Below, in pieces: positions 22,478 through 42,829 of a stretch of DNA of 64,000 nucleotides. A program made the translations under genes and the position numbers. This DNA comes from Agrocybe praecox. Its lineage: Eukaryota > Basidiomycota > Agaricomycetes > Agaricales > Agrocybaceae. The DNA is taken from NCBI GenBank assembly GCA_964017145.1, contig OZ024850.1:2333618-2397617 (forward strand), in the 5' to 3' direction. How positions within the stretch are numbered: the first letter of the stretch is position 1; every line of letters begins with the position of its first letter. Under the pieces are notes generated by a model, which saw only the letters and a list, made by a program, of their open reading frames with translations, was not told the DNA's origin and made no database searches.

Positions 22478-24748
22478 ATGTCTCATTCTGCGTTTCCTCT
22501 GAGCCTTGTGTCCTCCTCGTCGCCTCGCATTCCTCCATATTTCTTGAACACTGATCACCGCCAACGCGTTCTTGCTCAGCTCCGTAGCAAGCACAATGGT
22601 CTCGAAAAGTACATCTACCTCAACGGGCTCAAGGAGCGCGACCCAAATCTTTTCTATGAGGTCTTGCTCGCCAACATGCTTGAGATAATTCCTATTCTCT
22701 ATACCCCCACTGTATGATGTGTCGTGTTCTCCGTATTATTGTCCTAATGTCCATTGTCTAGGTCGGCGACGCCTGCTCAAATTATTCGCATATATGGCGT
22801 CGTCCAGAAGGTTTGTATGTCAGCATAGAAAATAAGGGTCATATCCGTCAAGTCCTTCGAACGTGGCACTCTGGGGCTGCTTCAAGGATTGCTGTCGTTA
22901 CTGACGGTGCGTTCTCCCCGCGCCTTTCGTACTATGAACCAACTCTTACGATTTTTTGCATTTCTATTTTTAGGCTCGCGCATTCTCGGACTCGGTGACC
23001 TTGGTGCTAACGGTCTCCCCATTGCTATCGGAAAACTGTCTGTCCCCAATGTTTCCACGACCCCTAATTCGTTTTTTTGACATTCCGTCTCTCATTCAGG
23101 GACCTCTATATCGGCGGCGCTGGCATCAAGCCATCCACAACTCTGCCTATTTGTCTAGACCTCGGCACGAATACGGAAAAGTTCATAAATGATCCGCTTT
23201 ACCTTGGTATACGTCGGAAGAGACCCGACACCGCTGAGGTATGTTGTTTATGCTATTAGCGCGCTTGATGTTGTCACGGATCTTGAACACACCAACTTAC
23301 TCTAGATGGACGAGTTCATGAATGAATTCATGGAGAGCATGAAAGAAGTCTTCCCACAACTTGTCGTGCAATTTGAAGATTTCTCCACGGATAATGCCTT
23401 CAGGTACCTAGACATGTTCAGGTCAAAGTACAGGTGTTTCAACGACGATGTATGTCCTATTTTTACTTAGAAATTTTATTTATATATTCATTTCTCACTC
23501 CACTTTTTTTTTTTCTGCAGATCCAAGGCACAGGTTTGTGCAACATTTAGGCATTGAAAGTTGACAAGCTAACCTTATTTCCGGAAGGTTCTGTTGTTCT
23601 TTCGGGTTTCCTGAATGCTGCTCGTCTTTCTTCTTCGGCTGCCGGTACTCCCCTTTCCGACCAAAGGATTTTGTTCTTTGGTGCAGGTTCGGCTGGTATT
23701 GGTGTAGCCAAACAGCTCACGTCATTCTTCACGCTTCTCGGTTTGAGTGAAGAAGAGGCAAAGAGTCGCATTTATGTATGTTTAAGACAACTTCCTCGTC
23801 TAAAGTACCACAACTAACTACCTCAATTCTAAGACTGTCGATTCCAAAGGTCTCATTACCGCTGATAGGAAAGGTCTTCAGGAGCACAAGAAATGTTCGT
23901 TTAAGTCTCTATGCTTAGTACATGAACTGATGCTAAAAATTTTCAGACTTTGCTCGTATTGATTACGATGGCCCTGCACTGACTTCTTTGGTCGACATAA
24001 TCAAGTTTGTCAAACCCACAGCTCTTCTTGGTCTGAGCACGATTCGCGTAAGTGTTGCCACTTCCTCTTTCAACCTTACCAAACTAAGACATTTTATTGC
24101 TTCAGAATGCGTTCACAGAGGAAGTTGTTCGTTTGATGGCCTCGATCAACACTCGGCCCATTATCTTCCCTCTCTCAAATCCCGTGTCTCTATGTGAGGT
24201 TGATTACTCAGACGCCATTCATTGGTAGGGGGATATTCTGCCAATGCTTGTTTCTATTTTACTTACTGTTTTGTTTAGGACAAATGGTTCCGTCATCTTC
24301 GCTTCAGGAAGTCCGTACAAGCCCATCGAGTTCGAGGGCAAGGTGTATGAACCTGGCCAGGGTAACAACATGTACATCTTCCCTGGCATCGGAATGGGTT
24401 CTATCTTGTCAAAGGCTAGGCATATAACCGACGCAATGGTAGAACAAGCCGCCATTGCCCTTGCGGGCTCTCTCACCGATGAAGAACTTTCTTCGGATTT
24501 GGTATACCCCCGTCTCACACGTATTCGGGATATCAGTGCCCAGATTGCTGTCGCTGTCATTCGAGCCGCCCAAAAAGACGTGAGTGCTGAAAGATTTCAT
24601 ATTATGTGTATTATTTGGACTTATAGGTTTTCTACAGAACGTGGATGAAAATGCTCTCTTCCGTAATCTTTCGGACGACGCGCTTTTTGAATACGTCAAG
24701 GCAAAACAATGGCAACCAGCCAATACTCACTCTATCCCTCGTCTTTGA
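22478..24748 (+). CDS. NAD-type malic enzyme
   Basis: Oxidatively decarboxylates malate to pyruvate with NAD(P) as acceptor, linking the TCA cycle to pyruvate. About nine exons. Visible landmarks in order: NGLKERDPNLFYEVLLANML, then IPILYTPTVGDAC (malic-domain Tyr); the segment through GHIRQVLRTWHSGAASRIAV with TDGSRILGLGDLGANGLPIA (dinucleotide and metal region); FEDFSTDNAFRYLDMF; CFNDDIQGTGSVVLSGFLNA; RILFFGAGSAGIGVAKQL (NAD-binding Rossmann loop); ALLGLSTIRNAFTEEVVRLM; IIFPLSNPVSLCEVDYSDAI; and GSVIFASGSPYKP. The C-terminus is QWQPANTHSIPRL with TGA at 24746-24748. No obvious mitochondrial presequence is seen, so cytosol or mitochondrion is left open. Confidence 0.96.
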
Positions 24749-24891
24749 TCAGTGACCTGATGTTTTCCATTAGCTTTCGTCTTGCTATGCAGAATCTATG
24801 TTCTATCTATATGCCTTCCGCTTAAACCTCTATGATTCTATTTTCTCGTTATCCCGTACTAGGTAGATTATCCCCTAATAACAGTCAAATA

Positions 24892-26742
24892 TCATGCGTC
24901 CAACGTGTCGCCTATTGCTAGATTTTCTTCGGTGAAATGCCCGAATCTTTTGTCCAGTCGCCATTGAAAGATCGAGAACCGATGATTGATACCTTTCAAT
25001 GTCGGCAGGCATGCACAACCTCCACAACCTCCCGTCTTCTCCATAGGGTACAAATATATAACCTCTTTTGCACGAGAATGCAACAAAGACATGCTGCACA
25101 TTATGCAAGGCTCGTGAGTGACGAAGAAGGTTTGGTCAGTGAGTAAGTAGTTTGTCCCATTTCGAACTTCTTCATTGCCAGAATCATCCCTGTGGGTAGA
25201 ATCATCAACATCAGAGCGTTTTGGCATGGAGGAATGGTAGTCTGCTAGTTTTCTGATAGTGTTAATGGACGCATGCCGCAAAGGATGCTTTGTCGAAGTT
25301 CGAGAATCCGACGCAATGAAAGATAAGTTGGATGTTTGCGGATCCGTTTCGTCTGTACCATACGGGGCCGGTATGTGTGCAGCCACAGGCAACTACAACC
25401 AATCAGACGAAATTAGACGATTTCTATTGTAAGCAGAAGTTGTGGGTATTTTCCAAAAACCCACCTCTTTATTTTCGGATTGTGCTTCGACAGCGGCATC
25501 AACCGCTTTCTTCATTGCGTTCCAGGCCCATTTCAGTTTACCCCTGGTCCAGGTCTCCGGCTCATCTTTGCGACGAGGGGTGTATGTCGTAGGCCATAAA
25601 GCTGATTTAACAGTGAGAGACGGGAGAGTTAACGCGGATGAACTCGGGACAGGGAGTAAATATGGAGCAGGAAGGTTCAGCTCGGGCGGTAGCTGCGGGG
25701 GTTCCGAAGAAGTGCTTATTACGAGACTGGTGGAGGACCTTTTCTTTCGGATGCGCTTGAGATGTCCCAATTCAGGACCGTCGAGCCCCGTCTGCTTGAT
25801 CCATCTTGAGAAAAAGGTATCAGATTTATTTTTTCGGGTCGATCTGACGTGTAGATGGACTCACTTTAGAAGCGTTGTGATTTGCTGTGGTTCTGGAACA
25901 TCGACAATCCAAGCGTCCACTAATAACAATCCTATCACCTCAATTTGCAGGGGAATAGTGTGCATGAGTACGTACTGGTCCTAATGGATTCACGGTCTTC
26001 CTCCTCTGGTGCCTGTTTGAATCTAATAAACGGCAATTCTTCCTCGGGAATGATCTCGTCTTGGTCTCCATCTTCATACGGATTGGAAACTTTCGAATCA
26101 TTATTGAGATCTGCGACGGCTCCGAGTCCACCCCATCCATCGTCGACTTCTGGTGTGATGTCAGCCGGAGTTGAGGAGCCACTTGTAGGAGAAAACCAAA
26201 GATTGTGTCCGTAGTAAATACACAGTTCTTCGCCAGCGTCTATATCCCTCGCAGTTGTATATCGAATAGATTCTGTCTTGATATCCAGGGTGTAGGAAAC
26301 GTTGGGTGAATCTGCATGATTGAAAATCGAACCTAACGTCCCGGAATTAGTTTGTTTGAAACAGAAACATAGGAATGTATTCACCGAGTCCCAAAGCTAG
26401 TGCCATGCGAGAACCCGGCCATTTGAATGCGTAGTGGTCAATGATGGTAAATTTTCCTGTGTCTAGCATAAGCTTATGTGTACTTAACCCAACACTAGAC
26501 AAACTTGCCATGTGCATCGTATTCGTCCTCGTTGAAGAGAAGAGCTGGGCTGATTTCTACGGTCGTATTTCTGGATATAGGACGAGAGGCTGCCAATGAG
26601 ATAATTTTTGAATGGTCGACTGCCGTACAGGATGGTATTTACCGTAGACGCCTCTTCCCTTGTCAGCTGTGCTCTTGATTACGCAGCCGGTGCTGTTGAG
26701 GTGGCCGGGCGCTGCGAGAGACGACGACTCTCCATTAGACAT
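24892..26742 (-). CDS. SET-domain protein fused to tRNA adenosine deaminase subunit Tad3 (ADAT3)
   Basis: One continuous spliced frame encodes two modules. The N-terminus (MSNGESSSLAAPGHLNSTG) leads into a SET domain: STADKGRGVYG, PISRNTTVEISPALLF, KWPGSRMALALGLGSIFNHA, NHADSPNVSYTLD and GEELCIYYGHNLWF. An acidic linker ends EEEDRESIRT. A 56-nt intron (975 down to 920 in the 25 kb block; donor GTACGT, acceptor TTATTAG) joins it in frame to MDAWIVDVPEPQQITTLLK. The Tad3 part follows: LGHLKRIRKKRS, WTRGKLKWAWNAMKKAVDA, HPLRHASINTIR and THEPCIMCSMSLLHSR with zinc-binding Cys/His. The active-site Glu is replaced (HAS), as expected for the non-catalytic partner of Tad2 in A34-to-I34 tRNA editing. 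Alternatively these are two adjoining genes. No stop separates them and no Tad3 ATG exists near the junction except the one formed by the splice. Confidence 0.78.
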
Positions 26743-26959
26743 CGTGAAAATAAAGAAAAAAGAAAGATAAGATCAAAAAATATTAGCCGCGACGACCCAT
26801 AATTAGAAGCTCGTGATCGCCGGACCGCGACACGTCAATCTGCTGAACGAACACGTTGGTGACGGCGATGGCGACGCGCGCTTCATACTGAACTCTTTCT
26901 GTAACACCTCTGAATGGCGACTTAGAATATCTCCCTTGTACCATTAATCCTGAAAAAAC

Positions 26960-28745
26960 ATGGCTATCCTTCGACCAAGGCCACTACCGCGTTTACTTCT
27001 CTTTAGCCTGGTACCTATTGCATCATGGTTCATCCTGAGGCCTCTCTTGGAACCATTGCCAGCTTTGCCAGCACTTTATTCGTCGATTGGGTTCTCAATA
27101 TTCGCCTTTTTGGCGACCATCTTTCTCGTTCCAGCTCTAGGACCTACTTTTATCAAGGCCAACTTGAGCGGGCGGGACCTATTAAAAGTTTACGATAGTA
27201 AAATCCCGAAAGAAGAGATCCTTGTGTATGCACCAATTATCACAATGCCTATGCTGCATAACTGATCCTGTAATCAGGCCGGAAAGCCTTGGTCTTGTCT
27301 GTGCCTCAATATACATCCTATCGCTCATTCTCTTCATTCCTTTCGCCTTCTCAGCACCGATATTGGAGCAAGTTAATGGCAAAAAGGCACACGAAGGGAT
27401 TACTGTCGTCGAATTTCCCCATTATCAGGTCAGTACTACACATATACGTTCATTGTGTCACTCTCATAGGCGTATGAAAGCTTGCTGTCTATTTATCCTC
27501 TTTACTTTCCCTTTTGGTCGCCACAATTTTGGGATTTCTTGACGACGTATTTGACATACGATGGAGGCACAAATTACCCATTCCTATTATTGCTTCCATC
27601 CCCCTGTTAATGGTATACTATGCTGAGCGTGGTAATACCAACGTGGTTGTGCCGCTTCCTCTGCGTTTCATGTTTGGCACATTGATAAATCTCGGTAAGT
27701 CAGCAGCCATGTGTGAAGAGATCGCCATTAATTTAATTTTCAGGGCCACTCTATTATGTCTACATGTCTCTGCTATCAACCTTCTCTACGAATAGCATTA
27801 ACATACTCGCTGGTATCAATGGCTCGGAGACTAGCCAGGCTCTCATCATCGCGGTCTCAGTAATTCTCAACGATCTTCTATATTTACCATGGCCGGTTGA
27901 TTTCCGGATACCTCTTCATCTTCTTGGGAACAGAACAGAATTGGACTTTGGAGGAATATGGTCCGCTGGGATGTCTCATGGCAGTCGTGAACTGGTGGAA
28001 AGGCATCTTTTCAGTCTGTATTTCATGCTACCGTTGATCGCAGTGTGCACAGGGTTCTTGTATCACAATTGGTAAGTTTATTCTCTTTCGGATGAAATAA
28101 CTTGTGCTTAACAAAGACTGAAAGGTATCCGGCACGGGCGTTCCCTGGAGATACCCTATGCTATGTTACTGGCATGGCTTTTGCGGTCGTAGGAATTCAA
28201 GCACATTTTTCAAAGACGCTTCTCCTATTTTTCATGCCCCAAATATTTAATTTCCTCTTATCTTGCCCACAATTGTTTGGACTCGTTCCATGCCCTAGAC
28301 ATCGGGTCCCAAGGTTAGCCAAATTGAGTATATATCAAAACGAATGCGCTAATTTCGGCACATAGGTTCGAAGCAGAAACAAATCTTCTGTATCCGTCCA
28401 AGGCGTCGCCGGAGGGGTTCACCAAGCCACCGTCCAAATTGACGACCTTTGTTCTTCGCGTCTTATCTACTTTAGGCCTCACCGAGCTCACAGTAAATCC
28501 GAACACAGGCGTAATTACGAACACCACCAATCTCACAATTTTAAATGTGTTCTTGCTGCGTCTGGGTCCCATGAACGAAAAACGACTTGTTAAGGTCCTG
28601 ATATCTTCTCAGGTATGCAATATGTCTTGTCAACTTTTGCAGCCGTTGACAGAAACACTTGCCTTTTCAGGTAGCTGGCAGTTTCCTGGCCTTCCTCGTC
28701 AGATACGGGCTTGCATGGCTCGTTTACGATGGAGACAGAAGATGA
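26960..28745 (+). CDS. ALG7: UDP-GlcNAc:dolichyl-phosphate GlcNAc-1-phosphate transferase
   Basis: Makes GlcNAc-PP-dolichol, the first step of N-glycan precursor synthesis, in the ER membrane; it is the target of tunicamycin. Multiple exons and multiple membrane spans are visible, starting [19 protein letters not shown]. Family motifs: [30 protein letters not shown], the aspartate-rich [18 protein letters not shown] (metal/substrate site), [44 protein letters not shown] (second conserved Asp loop), [35 protein letters not shown], and the C-terminal tail LVYDGDRR. The last segment ([19 protein letters not shown]) is an ER-lumen-type loop with N-x-T sites. It is divergent from the SET-Tad3 gene with 217 nt between starts. 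Stop at 28743-28745. Confidence 0.95.
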
Positions 28746-29387
28746 GAAGACGAGCTAGTCTTGCTGCAAGCTGTGGCGATCTATCAATAGTTTATAATTA
28801 CATACAAATGTAATCGCGTAGGTTTAGCGTTTGCCGGTATGAACTGTCATTTATTTACATATTCAGGGTGAGGGTTGGCTTTTTGCGTCGTGATATTTTA
28901 GATTTTGACATGGTGACAGTGTAAATCATTGCTGGAATAAATAACTTGACAAGAAATTGGCATGTGCGTCATAATGTGTATATACACCAGTAACCGGTTA
29001 GTAATGGACCTCTACTCCGAAAATGCACAAGGATCAAAGGAATCCCATTCCAGCAATGTTCTAGATCACTTAGGGTCCGAACTATGGCACACGAGCTCAT
29101 CGTAACACAATGTTAATCTCATCAACATACCGCTGAAAGCCCGCATTGTCCCGGTCGGAGAGAAATATCGGGGTGGAAAACGCATACATGCAGCATCTAT
29201 TATGGAGATAAAGCGCATCCCTGCGTCGAAAGAACAAAACCTGGGCGTCTAGAACGCGCGAAGGGGTTCGTGGGGTGACACTATTGATGGGCTTGAATAT
29301 CATACAGCATTGTACCGACGAGGAATTGAGGAGAGCCGACGGGTCTAGCTGGTTCGCCCCGCTCGCGGCACGCGCCGAGTCAGAAAC

Positions 29388-29415
29388 GCGGAATCACATG
29401 TTCCGCTGACCCCAC
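29388..29415. promoter_or_regulatory. CGG-N11-CCG palindrome plus CreA/Mig1-type site
   Basis: GCGGAA-N7-TTCCGC (29388-29406) is a perfect palindrome with CGG and CCG triplets exactly 11 nt apart, the spacing bound by Gal4-type Zn2Cys6 dimers. CCCCAC (29410-29415) reads GTGGGG on the other strand and fits the CreA/Mig1 glucose-repression consensus. Both lie 114-141 nt before the isocitrate lyase ATG. Factor identities are inferred. Confidence 0.5.
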
Positions 29416-29443
29416 CGGGTAATAGCAAGACCTGGAGGAGATC

Positions 29444-29449
29444 TATATA
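29444..29449 (+). promoter_or_regulatory. TATA box of isocitrate lyase
   Basis: TATATA lies about 85 nt before the ATG at 29529, just downstream of the palindrome. Confidence 0.5.
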
Positions 29450-29528
29450 CAAGAAAGGCGACTGAACCAATCTTATACAGTAACTACCACTTCCCCCTTC
29501 TCCTCCACAATCACCAATAACAAACAAC

Positions 29529-31426
29529 ATGGCCAGCGAGAAAACCCGTTTCGCCGAGGAGGTCGCACAAGTCGAACAGTGGTGGAAGGTAGAGCGTCTA
29601 ATTTATATCACTATTTCGCGTCAATGAATTGACCGTGGTCCCTCCAGAGCCCTCGTTTTGCACGAGTCCATCGTCCATACACCGCCGCCGACGTCGTCTC
29701 AAAGCGCGGTACTCTACCAATTCAATACCCTTCCAATGTCCAAGGTAAGAAACTTTGGGCCTTGCTCAGTGAGCACGCAAAGAATGGTACACCGTCTCAT
29801 ACCTATGGAGCGTGAGTGGTCTTCAGGACAATAGCAGTGTTACTATCTTAAACATTCCCCTTAGCCTTGACCCCGTCCAAGTGACACAAATGGCGAAATA
29901 CCTCGAGACTGTGTACGTCTCGGGTTGGCAATCATCAAGTACGGCGTCCAGCACCAATGAGCCTGGCCCAGATCTCGCTGGTAAGTAAAATCGAAGGATT
30001 GCTGTTTTCCAAGAATACTTACCTATTCGATCAAATAGACTATCCTTCAAACACCGTTCCGAACAAGGTGGAGCACCTGTTCATGGCCCAGCTATTCCAC
30101 GACCGAAAGCAGCGTGAATTCCGATCGCATCTGTCAGAAGCAGAACTCGCTAAGACACCTTATATCGACTACCTTCGCCCTCTTGTCGCAGATGCTGACA
30201 CCGGCCATGGTGGGCTGACTGCCGTCATGAAGCTCACTAAGATGTTTGTGGAAAAGGGTGCTGCTGGAATTCACGTCGAAGATCAGGCACCTGGAACGAA
30301 GAAATGTGGTCATATGGCCGGTAAAGTCTTGGTGCCTATCCAAGAACACATCAATCGTCTTGTGGCCATCCGTCTGCAATACGATATTATGGGTGTCGAC
30401 AACTTGGCTATTGCCAGAACCGACTCAGAAGCCGCTACTCTCATTACTTCCAACATCGACGCAAGGGATCATGCCTTCATCCTCGGATCCACCAACCCAT
30501 CCCTTCGCCCCTTGAACACAGTCATGGTCGAGGCCGAAGCCGCAGGCAAAAACGGCGAGCAACTTCAAGCAATTGAAGATGCATGGACTGCTACTGCCAA
30601 CTTGCAACTGTTCTCCGCTACCCTCTCTGCAGCTCTGAGCAAACAGGGATCCAGCAAAGGTGTCGTTGATAAGTTCCTTGCTAGTATCCAAGGCGTTTCT
30701 TATCCCGATGCGGTCGCCATTGCCCAAAAGGAATTTGGCTTGAAAGCCATCCCATACTGGGACTGGGATAGCCCAAGGACCCGTGAAGGCTACTACAGAT
30801 ACCAAGGTGGAACCCAGTGCGCTATCCACCGCGCCATTGCTTTTGCTCCCTACGCCGACTTGCTATGGATGGAAACCAAAAAGCCAATTTTGTCGCAGGC
30901 CCGCGAGTTCGCTCTAGGCGTGCACGCTGCACGACCAGGTCACTGGTTGGCCTATAACCTGAGTCCTTCGTTCAACTGGGAGGCTGCTGGTCTCACAGAC
31001 AAAGACATGCAGGATTACGTCTGGGAGTTGGGTAAACTTGGATTTGTCTGGCAGTTCATCACCGTAAGTTTGCATCTTCATCTGTGGTGTCACCTATCTT
31101 ACTGTCCGGTTTAGCTCGGTGGTCTGCATTCCAACGCATACATTTCCGACATTTTCGCCCAAAACTTTGCTAAGACTGGCATGAAAGCTTACGTTGAGCT
31201 TGTTCAACGCAGAGAGCGTGAAATCGGCTGTGACGTCCTTACTCATCAGAAAGTGAGTATAGAATCTTCTTTTTTTTTTGTTCCCCTGTATCACGTTAAC
31301 CATCGATTCCAGTGGTCCGGCGCTGACTACGCTGATAACTTGATCAAGACGGTCACTGGAGGAGTGTCTTCGACGTCTGCGATGGGCAAGGGTGTTACAG
31401 AAGCACAATTCACCGCAAAACTATAG
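29529..31426 (+). CDS. ICL1: Isocitrate lyase (glyoxylate cycle)
   Basis: Splits isocitrate to succinate and glyoxylate, allowing growth on acetate and fatty acids. It is usually glyoxysomal or cytosolic. The start [20 protein letters not shown] splices to [20 protein letters not shown]. The long exon 30041-31062 carries [29 protein letters not shown] (substrate/metal loop) and the signature KKCGHM with catalytic Cys at about 30300. It also carries IPIPY-like [40 protein letters not shown] and [10 protein letters not shown]. The end reads GIGVSS-type [20 protein letters not shown] with KL as the last two residues. The terminal AKL fits the [SA]-K-L type 1 peroxisomal targeting tripeptide. Stop at 31424-31426. 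The promoter carries a CGG-N11-CCG palindrome and a glucose-repression-type site. Confidence 0.98.
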
Positions 31427-31687
31427 ACGTCGTGGATTCCTGGATTTAGTAGACATTTGTAAAAGTATATCATTCAGCACATACAGAGTATCGGATAGCA
31501 ATTGCCAGATGTATAGGTAGATTTTTTTTGAAACATTGTAACTGTTACCAAAGAAAGTTCATAGTAAAATAGGTGAGAGAAAGGCCAGAGGCAAGCCGAG
31601 TGAGCAGTTGCTGACGAACTTAACGGCAAGCTCCGAACGATGAACATCGGTTAGTAGATTGGCGGCTAGTTGAACCATCACTCTTCA

Positions 31688-32935
31688 ATGGACGCGACAG
31701 AACGTATTCAAGCGGCTTCACATTTTTTGCTACAATCTCCCCCAGGAGAAATAAACGATGTGTTGAATGGTATGTTGATAACTCAATGCCATACTTGAGC
31801 GCAGTCTCACAGCCGTTAGATGTTCGCACCATTATTGCGAACGATGATCTGCTCCAAGAAGGGATACAACCTGCTTTGAGGCAGTATAATATTGAACAGT
31901 TCACTGTTGCCGATGTGCCAGAAGCCAATCACCAAGTGTGTTCATTCGAGCCCAATTGTGCACAATTATTGACACACTGATTACTAGTCCATTATCAGTG
32001 AAGCTGCACGCGTAGGACCCTCAGATGAGGAAGAGAGGTTTTTAGATCCAAGGTCAAAGACGACTTTTATATTTGACCATCTAAGTCTTGTATGTGCATC
32101 TCTAGCATTTTGGTTGAGTTCAATCATTCACCTTCGCGAGGTAGGAGGCCTCTGATCCGCAGCCGTTTGAACCCGTTGAAGAGCACGAACCCTTCAGGTG
32201 AAGGCAATCCAGTGATAGGAGGTTTCGAACTAATCATTGATCTTAAACATAGGGTTGCTCTTGAATCTGCAACTTTGGATTATCTGAAGGCACACTTTAC
32301 CGATGGTGTGGCGGCTATATTTGCTCCCGCTGAAGGATCAAGCTCCTATATTCTCCAGGTGGTGGCCAATAAGTACAACCCCACCAATTTCTGGTCAGCC
32401 AGACGAGTCCTTTCCAACCAGTCTTAGTCTTACAAGGCTTTCTTAGGTCAGGAAGATGGCGTTCTGAATACAGCATCGATATAGTTAACAAGCAATTAAC
32501 TGGCAAAATACTCCTTAACATCCACTATTACGAACAAGGAAACGTAAGTTAGGCCATCATGTTTATTATTTCAGGTATTTATCGTGATACGCATACTAGG
32601 TGCAGCTGAACACCACGCAAACCATTTCTTTGGAGCTTCCTTCTTCTGTGACATCTGCTGCGCCTGGTAGTGCGTCATCTAAGATCCTGGCCTTGATAGA
32701 AGATGAAGAAGGGAAGTACCAAATATCGTTGAACGATACATACCAAGAAATGGGCGAAAAAACCTTCAAGGGTCTGAGAAGAGCGTTGCCGCTGACCCGC
32801 CAAAAGCTGGATTGGGATAAGGTGCGTACGATCCTCACACAATGCGCGAATCCTCCTTAACAGTAGAAACAGGTAACGGGTTATAAACTCGGCGCAGAAT
32901 TATCAGGAAGCAAGAACCTATTCCCCAGCTCGTAA
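31688..32935 (+). CDS. CAP1: F-actin-capping protein subunit alpha
   Basis: Forms the heterodimer (with the beta subunit) that caps actin barbed ends. Short exons join as MDATERIQAASHFLLQSPPG, then DVRTIIANDDLLQEGIQPAL and RQYNIEQFTVADVPEANHQ. Next come ISEAARVGPSDEEERFLDPR, KTTFIFDHLSL and EASDPQPFEPVEEHEPFR, then RVALESATLDYLKAHFTDGV. The conserved C-terminal half reads SSYILQVVANKYNPTNFWSG, RWRSEYSIDIVNKQLTGKIL, HYYEQGNVQLNTTQTISLEL and YQEMGEKTFKGLRRALPLTR, ending QKLDWDKVTGYKLGAELSGS. This matches capping protein alpha throughout. Stop at 32933-32935. Confidence 0.94.
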
Positions 32936-33257
32936 ACAGTCAATGGCCATCTTGAGCTTTATCCTTGATATCATGATGCTAGAGGAATTAAGTAATCGTG
33001 TAAAAGACTTTGTGATTCCGTTTAGAACTTTGTATTACTTAGTGTCTTTGTGCATCATGAAAAGTGCTTTCAGAGGGAAGGGTAAACATACCTCAACCAT
33101 CTACCATGAAAGTTGTTGCAAATCTGGTCAATAAAACATTACTTGGACGGGAAAATGTTATACAGGGTCCGTGCACAAACTGCAGACGGAACCGGAATTT
33201 CTGCTTACCTCATCCTGCCAACTCTTTCCTCAACACCACCAACTATAATTCGTCAGG
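32936..33257. other. Intergenic gap capping protein / PRP8
   Basis: 3' flank of the capping protein gene and short PRP8 promoter/leader. AT-rich, no motif-bearing frame. Confidence 0.45.
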
Positions 33258-42572
<9,315 letters not shown>

Positions 42573-42829
42573 TTGCTTTCATTTCGGTTTTTTTGTTGTA
42601 CATTATTATTCATTTCTTAAAGTTGTACTTATCCCATGCTCCATGCTCAAAAATAATGTTTCTGTTGTCATCGAATCATCAGAAGTGGTATCTAAGTCAT
42701 AATACATGAAGATGGTAAAAATCCGGGTAATAGTAAAGCACAAACTTGAGAAAAAGTTTACGGAAGAAACATGTAATACGTATGTATGAAAGTTATATCC
42801 TCCACGAAAGAAAAATGAGGATGCCTCCA

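Larger units (their letters stand above)
28746..29528. other. Intergenic gap ALG7 / isocitrate lyase
   Basis: The first part is the 3' flank of ALG7. The last 200 nt hold the isocitrate lyase promoter. No motif-bearing reading frame is present on either strand. Confidence 0.5.

Noticed and set aside
25935..26384. SET protein ending at FPCKLR as a separate gene
   Set aside because: Those last residues come from reading through an intron with good GT-AG borders that continues in frame into Tad3.
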